NCBI GenBank assembly: GCA_004352715.1
Contig: SCFE01000106.1
Coordinates: 1,460,332-1,524,331, forward strand
DNA: 64,000 nucleotides
Reading direction: 5' to 3'
DNA from: Hofstenia miamia
Lineage: Eukaryota; Xenacoelomorpha; Acoela
The notes under the pieces are model-generated. The model saw nothing but the letters and a program-made list of their open reading frames with translations, made no database searches and had not been told where the DNA came from. This document shows positions 46,848 through 59,211 of the stretch, one piece after another (position 1 is the stretch's first letter; each line of letters starts with the position of its first letter). The position numbers and the translations under genes are program-made.

Positions 46848-47065
46848 TAATTTAAAATTTAGCTTCGAGTCAAAATTTACTACTAAGCACTTGAAAATAC
46901 AAATTTATTTATGAGCAACCTATGCATTCTGAAATATGTATATAATTTGTAGCACATTGTTAACAGGCAGCAAATTGGAAAAACATCGTTGACTTTACTC
47001 TGAAATATAACCTTCAAATAGCTTGTTATCAACATTTATCAACGTTAATTGCATAATAATACCTT

Positions 47066-47156
47066 TTAACAAAATAGTGCATATTTAGAGGGAATTTTTG
47101 TAAATTGGCGATGCTCAGGTTGAGCGAAATATATCTCTTTTAGTCTAATGTTTTTA
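47066..47156 (+). repeat. Dispersed repeat, unoccupied copy (see 59121-59207)
   Basis: TTAA followed by about 85 bases (e.g. TTGTAAATTGGCGATGCTCA, TTTTAGTCTAATG) matches, in inverted orientation, the sequence beside the piggyBac end at 59208. The alignment next to TTAA is gap-free. Confidence 0.75.
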
Positions 47157-47934
47157 TAATAGCTATCAAGTTGCTGCTATTATAAAATACCATATAAGAT
47201 AATTGTTTATTAGTATTCTATTATTAATTAATCAAAAGCTTTATAATAGCTACGAATTTATTTGAGTCCAGTAATTATCTTCAATTTTTTGTTGCTTTTG
47301 AATGGGCATCAGTGGTTGAAAAGATATTTCAAAATCCAAATTGAGTCTTTGATAATACGTTGGACATATTTAGGTGTTACGTTATTAGCGCAATAATTTC
47401 TCGAACACTTTCCTTATTGGAGATATGATTGAAATGATTGAATTTTGGCACTACCACTTGATTTTTTGTGCTTAAGTTAGGATTACCCCTGTCTGAAATT
47501 TGTCGATCATTTAGTAATAGATATCCAAGCCGCCAATGTCAGACTAAAAATTGGCTTCATTGTCGGTGCAAAAAATTGAAAGGCGCAATAACTAAATTCC
47601 TATTCATATATATTTCGTCAGCAGGCTTAGTATTAATGCATAGCTGCATATAAATTCATATGACTGCATATTTTGCAGTTTTTAGCTGAAAATGCATAAA
47701 TATGCAAGAATGCATATTTGTCCAAAAATGATATCATACTTGCATATTCCTAAGAAATTCCCAATACAATACTGTTATGTCTGAGAAATGCTTGAGTAAA
47801 TATTGTAGCAGGCAGGCTTCTACTGGTGGCTTGAGCTACTAATCCGTCTTGTAAACATAAATTGACAGACCTATGACCCTTGAAGTACTTGTATTTTCAG
47901 ACTTTTGGCAACAATTGCACTGGTGTAAAGGAAG

Positions 47935-49340
47935 ATGCCTCGCGCTAAAGCTGATCTAAGATCAAGATATGCATCCGAATACGAATTTTTACGAATTGCT
48001 GGTACAAACCTGGTATGCAATTATTGCAGCGATGTTATTTCTTACGATCGAAAGTAATCTGTTACTCAATATATGACGACAAAGTCGCACATTGAGCGCT
48101 CTCAGGTGTTCATCGGTTACACCAATTGACGGTTTTTTATCCTCGGATAATGCTTGTGTTTATGATGTCGCAGAAATGTTTTCTTCTGCAAATATAACTC
48201 TCATTAAGTTGAACAACCCCAACGTCAAGAAAGTCTTATCCTAGTTGACAAAGAAACCGACTCCGGCCGAATCAACGGTTAGTCTTAGTTACATACCGCG
48301 ACTTCTTAATAAGAAATTTGATGAGATGAAACAAATGTTAGCCCTTAAGAAAAAGTGAATATCAGTCAACGAAACAAATGATTCTCTTGGAATTTATGTT
48401 GCCAGCGCTATTGTTGGGACTTTTGAACCATCAAGTCCTACTTATCTCGCAAATATGGAGATGCTAGATAGCATCAAGCACACCACGATAGCAAGGTTCA
48501 TTAAATCTACTATCGAAGAATTATCGAATGATCCAAATGATTTTTTGGCTTGCATAACTGATGGCGCCTCCTATATTAAGAAGGCAGTGGAAGGTCTTCA
48601 TGTTAGGGATGCCCAAAATTTTCTGAGTAAAAGTGGATTTAGGATGAGATTTTAGTAACTGGATTTTTTTGTCAAAGCATTGGGCATCCCTGTTACAGGT
48701 TCTAATGCAAAAACTCCTGCATATAGCTTGTCTGACACAAACCTTGGAAATTAGATTGAAAAACCCAATTGTGGATGGTCTGCTTGTTGCGGTGAAGATT
48801 TTCAAGAAGGCCCCACTACGGAGGCAAAAATTAGCTAAGAAAGGGGTTCTGATGCCTAAAGAAGCTTGCATTACTCGCTGGGGCACTTGTTTAGAATCGG
48901 TGGAATATGTTCATGAAAAATTCGAAACATTGAAAGAAAACTATAAATGAGTTGGATAGCAGGCCCGGTCAATTTATTGATCAAGGGAAAACTATTTTTG
49001 CTAAATCTGACCTCAAATTAGCGCTTGAAAATATAATACGTCGCTACCATCCCATTGTTCCGCTATTGAAAAATCTATTTACCTGGCGACCGAGAATTTC
49101 GAAAACTATGCCAAATAAAAAATGGACTATGTGCTCCAGAAAAACAGTGGCTTGAAATGTATCTTGGAAAATGACCTGTAAATTTATTCGCAAGAGGAAA
49201 AAGAAGTAAAAAATCACTGCCCGAGCGCTTCTGTGGATGTAGAACGCTTTTTCTCAAAATACAAGACGATTCTGGTGGATAACAGAAAGAGATTTTTGGC
49301 TGAAAACCTCTTTCATGCACTGTTTCTGGCTTGTTGCATA
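47935..49340 (+). pseudogene. hAT-superfamily transposase-like pseudogene with BED-type zinc finger
   Basis: It begins MPRAKADLRSRYASEYEFL, then LVCNYCSDVISYDRK and, after a frame change, QYMTTKSHIE: a BED-like finger in which one expected His is Tyr. The middle contains EELSNDPNDFLACITDGASY and ACITRWGTCLESVEYVHEKF. The end reads PSASVDVERFFSKYKTIL and RKRFLAENLFHALF, the hAT dimerisation domain. More than five stops or frameshifts separate these blocks. I found no 8-bp target duplication or terminal repeats. Domesticated relatives of this type exist, but this copy is clearly broken. Confidence 0.85.
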
Positions 49341-49869
49341 CGTAGTTGCATAAACGCAAAAAAATTAATGCATACGATACTAAGCCTATTCGTCAGGTTG
49401 GTGTACATCTTTAGTACTTCATGTTTTTCCAAGAAAAAATTGCAGTTTTTTAAGACATTCTAGTAACAATAACTTGATGATGTTAGGATGTCACTTGCAG
49501 TTCTTAATTTTTTATCTCTTAGCAAGGTATTGGAATGTTGTTTCATTATCTTAAATAAATAACTGGTGTTTGAATAATTTAAAATGTTCAAATTCAAGTA
49601 AAATTAAAATTTATTAACTCCAATGCAAACAAGTTTCAATGAAAGATTCATTAAGAGACTAATGATTAGTGCAGGGATGAAAATCTAATGGTAATAATAG
49701 AAAGTGATTCACTTCCCAACAGGTTGCCACTAAATTGCACAGAGATGTATCTATTAATTTCACAGAATTGATTCCCGATCTACTCAATTTAAGACACCCA
49801 TTCATTTCGGTTTCCCAAGGTGGGCATTTAGGGTTAAGATTTATGTCTATTTGTTTCACATATTTGAAA

Positions 49870-50040
49870 CCGCAGGATCAGTACTGGGTCCACTACTATT
49901 TAAGTATTATGTAAATGATATGGATCAGTACATAATAGTAATCATGTACAATTTGCAGATGGTACTCTCATTTATTCTAATATTTTAACCACAAAAAACG
50001 TCGATAAAATACAATCATTTTTAATAACACAGGTAAAATT
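49870..50040 (+). pseudogene. Reverse transcriptase fragment (motifs B and C)
   Basis: Plus-strand translation gives AGSVLGPLLFKYYVNDMDQ and, after a frameshift, QFADGTLIYSN: the motif B and degenerate motif C region (YADDT changed to FADGT) of a non-LTR reverse transcriptase. Nothing else of that element is identified nearby. Confidence 0.7.
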
Positions 50041-50319
50041 TTAGGAATTTTTTTAATGCACCACCCGCTTAATATTATAACAACTTTATTGTTTTGATGT
50101 TCTTAAATCATATTTATGACTGCAAGTCAAAATATTAAAAAAAAGTAACATGAATTTTAAAAAAATTTTTTTAAACTTTAGTACAACCAACAAAAAATGT
50201 TTTATGATTAGAAACAAAATTATTTGACTTGAACTATCTTGTTTTGCATTTTATTACTCACACATATTTTCTACCTCTTGATTTTTTCGTGGTTTTCTCT
50301 ATTTATAACCGTATATTAA

Positions 50320-51456
50320 AAGAATTTACTTGGTGTGTCTGCTGTGTATGTACACTCGATATAAAAATATTTTTAGGCTTTTTAACCACTCTTTCGTTGT
50401 TTTTGAGACATGACGTGTCGCATTATCTTGTTGTAGCATACAATTTAAACCATAGTGAAGGTGGCAGAATGGCAACAAATATTCTGAAAGAGTATAGATA
50501 TAACTGGAAGAATCTTTTCCTGTTACAATTGCCATTTTTGTTTTACCTTTAATGGATATTCCTGTCCATATCATAACTGATCCTTCCCCAAACTACCTCT
50601 TGGAAAAGTATTGCGGCTCTTTGCGTAAGTCGTGCCAATAGAATTGAAATCCGTCCGGCCCATCTAAATTGAATTTTTTCTCGTCGGTAAAGACGATTTT
50701 ACTCGAATCTGTGGCATTTGTCAAGTGAGTTCTTGCAAAAACAATCCTTTTGTTCATGTTTTTTCGTCAGCTTTGGCGTGGTTTTACGCTTGGTATAAAT
50801 CATATTACTTGCATTATGTAGAATACGACGGACCTGTCTTGCATTTACCGGTAGATCTAAATCCTGCTTTATCTTGGATGATGAGTTGCCAGTGTTGGAG
50901 GCTTCTTTTAGCATAGTTTTTTTGTTTCTGGGGTAAGAATGGATCTTTTTCCCAGCTTACTCGGTGTCTTTTTCTTGTTTTTTTCTTTAAAAATCGACTT
51001 AAGTTTATTTATGTCTTGTAGTTTCTCTGCAATGCTTGCTTGTGATAAACCAGCATCCAAATATGTCAGAATTCTTGTTTTTTCAATATCAGAAAGCTCT
51101 TTTGCGGTACCCATGAAGAATGAATAATTAAAGAAGTTTTACCGCTAGGAAGAAAGTTTTCTAATGATATTTAAATTATACAATGCTAAACATGGTAAAT
51201 TAAACTAATTAGAGTTCATTTTGTTGAAGTTAGATTTCCTTTTAATGGCTGAAAAGAGTAGTTGCCATTTTTATGTCCAGGTTGAAATGAAAAAAGGCAT
51301 ATTTTTATTAATATCTTTTGATAGAAGTCGAATTTTTTTAAATAAAAGTCATTTTTTGGGTTTTTACACAAAATAACACTTGCTCATAATATTGGTTTTT
51401 ATTGAAAATAAGTATAACATGTCGAAATTCAGAGTTGCCATTTTAATGTCCAGCAC
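50320..51456 (-). pseudogene. Tc1/mariner (Tc1-like) transposon, decayed
   Basis: The minus-strand peptide starts at 51114 with MGTAKELSDIEKTRIL and LDAGLSQASIAEKL (helix-turn-helix), continues LPVNARQVRRILHNA, then [20 protein letters not shown] (first catalytic Asp), MIWTGISIKGKTKMA and MLQQDNATRHVSKTTKEWL (second Asp). The third acidic block is unrecognisable. The 5' terminal region carries GTTGCCATTTTAATGTCCAG at 51434-51453 and a near-identical copy at 51261-51280. The other terminus was not found. At least three frame breaks. Confidence 0.85.
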
Positions 51457-51561
51457 TATATATATATATATATATATGCTATGGAAAATGCNNNNNNNNN
51501 NNNNNNNNNNNNNNNNNNNNNNNNNNNNNNNNNNNNNNNNNNNNNNNNNNNNNNNNNNNNN

Positions 51562-51593
<32 letters not shown>
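51457..51593. repeat. (TA)n tracts around a 70-N gap
   Basis: (TA)n lies at about 51457-51477 and 51562-51593, with N at 51492-51561. The TA run starts at the outer end of the Tc1-like element, which probably inserted into it. Confidence 0.9.
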
Positions 51594-51594
<1 letters not shown>

Positions 51595-52079
51595 CAATGT
51601 TTTTAGCACAATAGATTCAAATCTTCTACAAAGTTCCATTTTTAATAGCAATTAACTTGCCACGAACTTACACAACTTAGTTGGTTCACATATTTTTCTC
51701 TTTTGCTCATTTAAATAAAAATTCTTCAAAAAATTTCCGGAAAAAAATAAATAGCAAGTAAAAAAGAAAACAATTAAAAATTGAGATCGTCACAATTAAA
51801 AAGTCAATGAATTATAAATAAGCTTCTAACCTGCAATTCATAGAAACCTGGAAATAATTTCGCAATAAAGAAACTTATAATTTATTCCAATAATGCATAT
51901 TTAATTTGCATAATAAACTTCTTTAATTAAGCTAAAGTTATAATCTTCATTATTGACCAAGTTTAAACGGAAATACCTAAAATATTTTTCAGTATCATAC
52001 AAAAATATTAAAACCATTAATTCTTGACACAATATTAAATAAATTTTATCAAAAATTATGGCAGCGCAAAAATTGCGTT

Positions 52080-52720
52080 TTATCAGTGTAATAATCTGTT
52101 AAGACTAAATATTGAAAAAACAAATTAATGGTAATTACACAGAAAAAATGAAGCAATAACGTCATTCAGCATTCACCAAAAATGAAATATTTGGGAGTAG
52201 TAATCAATAATAAATTTAATTTTGAAGACAAAGTAAAAAATTTATTAAAGAAAATGGAGTATGGTATAAGATCAATTCAAAAAAAATTATACTAATTGAA
52301 TGAAATTGGATGCTAATAATTTCTCGATGACTTGTTCTATTCCATTTCTTGGACCACTTTTTTTACTAAAGATCTTAAAGAATAAATCAAAATCACGAGT
52401 GTAAGAATCATCTAAAATCCTTTATCAATATTTTGGAAAAGAATATTGAATATGTCTAATCATTTATATTTAAGAACAATTACGAGTAAATATGTTGACA
52501 AATTAATTAAAAAAGATTCTTAAATTATTTAATAGCACTATGGAACAAATTGGACCACACTATAAGACATGGAATAAATAATATAATATTTAAGACGTTG
52601 AAAAACATGGATGTAGGAAAAAACATTAAATCAATATTTAAATATGATTTAGAATTTAAAAATAAACGTAAGGCGAACCTGGTTTAAGATCAATTATTCC
52701 AATATCCAACAACATATTTA
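52080..52720 (+). pseudogene. Reverse transcriptase C-terminal fragment
   Basis: LLRLNIEKTN, KYLGVVINNKFNFEDKV and KKMEYGIRSIQKKL correspond to LRINTKKTE, KYLGVIIDSNLNF and KKMAIGIRKISH of the copy at 44005-45235. The frame is open only over short blocks. It ends in AT-rich sequence. Confidence 0.75.
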
Positions 52721-55559
52721 AGTTCTCAAATACATATACATGTACGAAGCTTACAAACTTATTATATTGATATTTTTTGGCTGCCATTTTCACAGATGAT
52801 AGCTAAACTCCAACTCAACATTCTTTCTAACTCATGTTTTGTTCTTTTAGACAAGTTGTTCAACAGACATGAATATAAATACTGAGGAAGAATATATAAT
52901 TTCAAGATCATAGTTTCCTTTTAATTTGTATAAAGCCCTTGAGCCATTTTTTCATTATTTTATTAATATCTTTTTTATATATGAATTTATTATAAAAAAT
53001 AATAGCAATTCTATTTTCTTCCATGATTTTATTGTTTACTTGTAAGCTTAGTTTCCAGGCTTGTCCATTGGACAGATTTTTCTGTCCAAGCCAATCCAAT
53101 ACAAAAATTCTAGATTTGTCCAATTGGAATCCAATCAAATTCCAATCTAATTTTGAGGTTTATTAATCCAAATTTTCTTTGCAACATACATTGGATGTCT
53201 TTTATTTCACATAATATTTATTTAAGTTTATTGCACAAATTTTTTTTATGTAATTGAGGCCTGGTAAAACCAGAAAAATACATAATTTCAAAGAAAACGC
53301 AGAAAAATTGGAATTATTATTAGAGAACAAATGCATTGGCTGCATTTGTCGAAGTTTTGGACATCAATGAAGTTAAAATACGAGATCCTATATTCGATCA
53401 ATACTACTCTCAATGACGGAAATCTCTATATTTGTTTATTTCTAAGTGAGGTTTCAGCTCTAAGGTATGTTCACATCTTATATAGCCTTGCGGAAACACC
53501 CCCGTCGGTTCGAGAAAAATTTTCGAACAGGAAGTGTGACAGAATTTTTGAAATCCTGGGAGCAAAGGATTAAATTTTTTCATACAATACTTTTTTGTCT
53601 AGGCTTAACAAATTTTGAAACTTATCAAAGTGCATAAATGCATTTCTTAGAACTAGATCATATTAAAAGGAGCCTCATCACTAAAATTTCAACATACGCA
53701 ATACGCAACACACCGGAAAAGAATACTAATTATTTGTAACTTTTAATATTCAAACTCCAAAGGTGAAAACTGTTTGATTGCAAGCGTCTTGCTCCCAATC
53801 AAAACATAAGAAAGATATTAAAAATAAACCAGGATTTCGTTATGATGAAAACGTTGATATCCTATAGTATTGGAAGAATTCCCCTTACAAAAAAATTAAA
53901 TAAATAGCAAAATCTTATCTAACCACACAAGCTTTAGAAACAGTTCCTGAACTAACTCAACTCGACTTACGATTCTCGCATTAACCCACGAAACGTCACC
54001 TTGCCCATATGAACGAACTCTTATTAGAAAATATAGTATGCAATGCAATGTAGGTAAAAAAATTCAGTAATTCATGTTTTATATTCATGGGTGTTCTATT
54101 GGGAGTTTTCAATGCTATGTTAGTAGGAGATCTATGGGAGTGGAATCAATTCATTGAACTGCCACAAAAATATTCCAACAAATATTGTGAGATTCTAACT
54201 CAAAGACGCATAAGCATGGCAGAAGAAAATTTCCCTAAATACCTATTTATTGTGATTGTGATCAATAATTTGTAACTAAATTCACATTCCTTTGAGTAAA
54301 TTATTGTTTTTTGTTTTAGCTGGAAAATTAGAACTCTTCCAGAAAGGAAAATCTTAACATATTTTATTAAGTTTTCGCATACAAAATATCATAGAACTAC
54401 TGATAATATAATATCATAAAATGACATCAGCTATCCAAAAAGTTATCTATTCGAAATTTTGCAAAATATGACACCACACACACACACATGTTTGTATATC
54501 ATATCATGTCGGAATTGCTGTGCAGGCTCAACTAAAGCAAATAAATAGAAATGCAACCAATGAATTTAAGAATTTATTGATCATATGCTGCCCTATTAGA
54601 ATACAAAAGCACAATAATACTGGTCCAGTCATTGTATTCTAGTCAAATAAAATTTTAGAAAACATACTTATTTTGTGCTCACTTGACAATATTGCAATTA
54701 GTTATTATGATATGACGAATTGTATTCAGAGTATTATCTAGGCCCTGCAAGTACTCGAAATTTCTAGTTGGGTTGAGTTTTGATAATTGAAAACGAATAG
54801 TGTAGTGTATGTTTGCTTAATTAAAAACAATATCATTTTTTAATTAAAAAACTTTCCATTAAAAATTTCTTTCAGAGTCAATGGGGTTGAGCAATATTGT
54901 CTATTGAATAATCGTTACTAATATCAAGATGTTAGAATTTATTGACATTATGGTGGTAGCCTCTCCCTGCTGATTGGATTGTTTTGAATTTTTTTGTCTT
55001 TCGTAAGTTAGATTAACACTTCATTAGGAGGGTTGCGAGTTTAAGTTGGTAAACAAACTTCACATTTTATTTAAGTGATATTTGATGAAGTTTCATTCTT
55101 TAGTTTAATAACATCCACACTGATTGGTTAATGCTACATCTATTAAATACAATAATGATCAATTACAAATGTAACTGCTAAAATATTGTTTTTCAAGTTT
55201 GAAAAACAGTTTATTACTTTTTTTTTAAATTCCAATATTTTTTATTAATCAATATTACAATAATTTAAAAATGAATAAAAAAGGCATTGCCAATATGTAC
55301 AATGCGATTAATTTAAGTAAAATATTCACTATTAAGTATTTGAACTCTTGAAATAAATTCCCCGTTTGAATTCATTGGCATCTCTTCTGGAAGCAGTGTT
55401 CTTTGCATGATTGCTTCGATATCCAGAATAACTAGCTCTATTCTGAAATGAACTTGAATCTGATTGTGGACGATGTTTATTTTTTGGTCTACGATTTGCT
55501 GAAGGTGCACGTATCAAAGATGATTTAAATTACAAGGACTCACCTTCTTAGACTTAAAA
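52721..55559. other. AT-rich stretch, no gene recognised
   Basis: It holds (CA)n at about 54476-54488 and a short patch of TCCAAT-type repeats at about 53090-53150. Open frames at about 53331-53573 and 54087-54275 have no recognised motif or splice support. Polar minus-strand frames at 55313-55517 adjoin the next element and may belong to its 3' region. Confidence 0.4.
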
Positions 55560-57443
55560 GATCATTTAGTCATTTTTATACCGCAATAGAATTAGAGTTG
55601 CATTCCATCTTTGAAGCATTACTCCCAACTGCTGAAATATTTGTTGAGTAATACTGTGTTGTTCTCCATCCGCAACTCTTGTAGCACACAGAAAATTTTG
55701 GAAATAGTTTTTGAAGATAACAAGGACCAACCTCCTAATGCGTCAACAGCCATGGGAACAAATGTGATACCTGCTTCTTGACAAGTTTGGCCGTACTTAA
55801 CAAATTTTTTGTTTTCAGCTACTTCTAATGCATAACCGGCAGTAGTTCCAGGGAACTAATAACAGTTATGTCTAGAGCGGCTGGACGACCATTGGACCAA
55901 GTTGGTAAAAATACATCACTGGGTCGAGTCCTATTAGAAGATGCAATGTTACCGTATTCTAAAACCGGTGACAATGCAGCTTTCACAGCACAATTATATA
56001 TTATATCACATCTCCAGCACATCCTAACGCATGATCTCCATATATATCCAGCATACCATTACACTTTGGAAATTGCATTTCTTTACTAGTCATTGAAATA
56101 CCAAGTCTATATGCTAATGCAACCTGGAAATCCGCAGGTTCAAATTTTAAATTAAGTGCACTTATAAGAATGGCTGAAAGCCAATCACCACTATGTGGTA
56201 AGGAGCAACTAAGCAACCTGGCTTTGTCCGATTCATTTTTGCGTAAGACTATTTTGTGCCATAACTGCTTATCATACTTTTCTGTGATTTGCTTTTGTGA
56301 TTTAAATGATAAATCATATGGAATATCACTTGATGAAAGTATATTTGAATGGGCAAGCTGCGAAGCACATTGCGTAGCAATATCACTTGATATCTTTTCA
56401 CATTTTGCAATTAAGCTTGCTTGATTCCTACAATCTATATGAGACCCAAGATAGGATACTGAGGCATATGAAGAGGCATTTCGAATACCAAGACCACCAA
56501 GATGAATAGGCAATTCAGCCTGAAGTCTTTGAGATTAAGAAATTACAGATTTGCAAATGTTCTCAAGGCAAGTATGTACCGAATTTTTAAATTTTGATAG
56601 TCCTTTGTCAACACTATTAGGATTGCATGTTCTTGGGGAGTACATAATCTTTGGCAAACCAGTAGAACATCGAAGTATTATCATAATCGATTTAAAAAAG
56701 TCATTTGTTATTTCTCTCAAAATTTTCCTATTATTAGCAGTATATGGTATTGAGACTAATACCGGTCCGATTTTAAATTTTGAATCATACATCAAAAAAT
56801 TGAATACCGGCTCAGATATTGTGAATTAGTAACATTTAAATTTTCAGAATTTAAGTATTAAAAATTTCGAATATAGGGAATTCGTTTCAAATACTAAAAA
56901 TGATTTAATTCTCGCAATTTCTGAAANATTCAGCCTGAAGTCTTTGAGATTGAGAAATTACAGATTTTCAAATGTTCTCAAGGCAAGCATGTACCGAATT
57001 TTCAAATTTTGATAGATCTTTGTCAATACTATTAGGATTGCATGTTCTTAGGGAGTAAATAATCTTTGGCAAACCAGTAGAACATCGAAGTAAATAGAGT
57101 TCCAGCTGTGGATCATTTAATTCACAAACCAAACTATGTAAATTGATTGCTTTGTTTACACGGCTGATAAAAAATTCTTCATGGAAAGAAGAGTTTAAAG
57201 ATACCGCCAAGAATCACCAAGACCTCAATTTTAAGGGTTATTTAATCAAGAATACATGTCAATACATTTATTTGGTGACCATATCTCACATTTATCGATG
57301 CTCACTGTTAGGCCAATTTGAGCAAATTTAGTGCATATGAAACTAAATGCTGATGCAAATACGTCCACAGGGCCAACAATAGAACCATCATCTAGGTAAA
57401 ATACTACTGTTGAAAGATCTAGAAAATTTTCTGCAATCTCTTT
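55560..57443 (-). pseudogene. Non-LTR-like reverse transcriptase with C-terminal nuclease-like domain, decayed
   Basis: Minus-strand order from the gap edge: VVFYLDDGSIVGPVDV (motif C, YLDDG), FAQIGLTVSIDKCEIW, NDPQLELYLLRCSTGLPKI (thumb), LGGLGIRNASSYAS, SGDWLSAILISALNL, YRLGISM, CNGMLDIYGDHALGCAGDVI, AALSPVLEYGN, RPSDVFLPTWSNGRPAALDI, and in a shifted frame TAGYALEVAENKKFVKYG and FVPMAVDALGGWS. Elements with this C-terminal block (GDHAL.C, RPaDv, alDvtv, then an AEk.K..KY stretch) occur in cnidarians and other eukaryotes. The RPxD...LD pattern looks like a restriction-like endonuclease; that function is inference. Frameshifts and a 165-base internal duplication (56514-56677 and 56930-57095) break the gene. 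Motifs A and B are in the adjoining gap. Confidence 0.75.
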
Positions 57444-58443
57444 NNNNNNNNNNNNNNNNNNNNNNNNNNNNNNNNNNNNNNNNNNNNNNNNNNNNNNNNN
57501 NNNNNNNNNNNNNNNNNNNNNNNNNNNNNNNNNNNNNNNNNNNNNNNNNNNNNNNNNNNNNNNNNNNNNNNNNNNNNNNNNNNNNNNNNNNNNNNNNNNN
57601 NNNNNNNNNNNNNNNNNNNNNNNNNNNNNNNNNNNNNNNNNNNNNNNNNNNNNNNNNNNNNNNNNNNNNNNNNNNNNNNNNNNNNNNNNNNNNNNNNNNN
57701 NNNNNNNNNNNNNNNNNNNNNNNNNNNNNNNNNNNNNNNNNNNNNNNNNNNNNNNNNNNNNNNNNNNNNNNNNNNNNNNNNNNNNNNNNNNNNNNNNNNN
57801 NNNNNNNNNNNNNNNNNNNNNNNNNNNNNNNNNNNNNNNNNNNNNNNNNNNNNNNNNNNNNNNNNNNNNNNNNNNNNNNNNNNNNNNNNNNNNNNNNNNN
57901 NNNNNNNNNNNNNNNNNNNNNNNNNNNNNNNNNNNNNNNNNNNNNNNNNNNNNNNNNNNNNNNNNNNNNNNNNNNNNNNNNNNNNNNNNNNNNNNNNNNN
58001 NNNNNNNNNNNNNNNNNNNNNNNNNNNNNNNNNNNNNNNNNNNNNNNNNNNNNNNNNNNNNNNNNNNNNNNNNNNNNNNNNNNNNNNNNNNNNNNNNNNN
58101 NNNNNNNNNNNNNNNNNNNNNNNNNNNNNNNNNNNNNNNNNNNNNNNNNNNNNNNNNNNNNNNNNNNNNNNNNNNNNNNNNNNNNNNNNNNNNNNNNNNN
58201 NNNNNNNNNNNNNNNNNNNNNNNNNNNNNNNNNNNNNNNNNNNNNNNNNNNNNNNNNNNNNNNNNNNNNNNNNNNNNNNNNNNNNNNNNNNNNNNNNNNN
58301 NNNNNNNNNNNNNNNNNNNNNNNNNNNNNNNNNNNNNNNNNNNNNNNNNNNNNNNNNNNNNNNNNNNNNNNNNNNNNNNNNNNNNNNNNNNNNNNNNNNN
58401 NNNNNNNNNNNNNNNNNNNNNNNNNNNNNNNNNNNNNNNNNNN
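57444..58443. other. Assembly gap (1000 N)
   Basis: Conventional gap of unknown size; it cuts the reverse transcriptase at its left edge and meets (TA)n (about 58444-58467) at its right edge. Confidence 0.99.
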
Positions 58444-58467
58444 TTATATATATATATATATATATAT

Positions 58468-59120
58468 TTATTTATTCTAAAGAACATTTTTAATAGAATC
58501 AATGTTTTCATATTTGTCCAAGACTGTATTTCGCTATACAATGACCCCACGTATGTTCATTGTTAGAAATTGATACATGTTCGCATTATACATCGTACCA
58601 TTGTGTAAAATATGGTTCTGAATCAGTACTTAAGCAACATTTACCTTCTTTCCTCAGGTCATATATTTTAATTCTGGACGATATAAATCTCCACCTAACG
58701 AATTGGCTATGTTGCTCAATATTTATATTATTAAAATTATAACATGAAAAGATAGGAAACTACCTATGTGTAGAGAAGGTGATTACTCAATTGTCCAATA
58801 TATTTGCGTTTTTTTATCTGGATAGATTCCTTCAGTGCAGAATGAAAGAAATCGGCATATCTGCAATAATAGGATATGCCCATGAGCGTCCACATCAGAC
58901 ATCACTTTCCATCGCCTGCAAGATGAGCAGCCAGTGAATTACTCTGAAGTACCTGAACTACTCATTTAGTCTATTGGTGCTTTTTATTTTGTTTGATTTT
59001 CGGGAAAAGTATGCTTTGTGTGTGTCCCAAATAGAAGTTTTTGAGAATTTGTAGCTTAGCCAATGTTTTTGGCAATTTGGAAAATAGTCCAACTTCAAGT
59101 TGACAGTTCATATAATTTTA
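58468..59120. other. No gene seen
   Basis: AT-rich single-copy-looking sequence with no domain or repeat that I can identify. Confidence 0.4.
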
Positions 59121-59207
59121 GTAAAAAAATTAGACTAAAAGATGTATTTCGCTCAACTCGAGCATCGTCAATTTACAAAATTTTCCCTCTTAATATGCAT
59201 TATTTAA
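59121..59207 (-). repeat. Dispersed repeat abutting a piggyBac end
   Basis: The inverted counterpart of 47070-47156. It stops exactly at the TTAA (59208-59211) that borders the piggyBac 3' end, so it is the target into which that element jumped. Confidence 0.75.
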
Positions 59208-59211
59208 TTAA

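Noticed and set aside
53331-54275. Plus-strand frames at 53331-53573 and 54087-54275 as host exons
   Set aside because: No recognised domain, no paired acceptor and donor in phase, no neighbouring exons.
4884-58467. CRISPR array or satellite from the repeated (TA)n tracts
   Set aside because: They are scattered simple-sequence tracts without spacer structure, common in AT-rich animal genomes and at assembly gaps.
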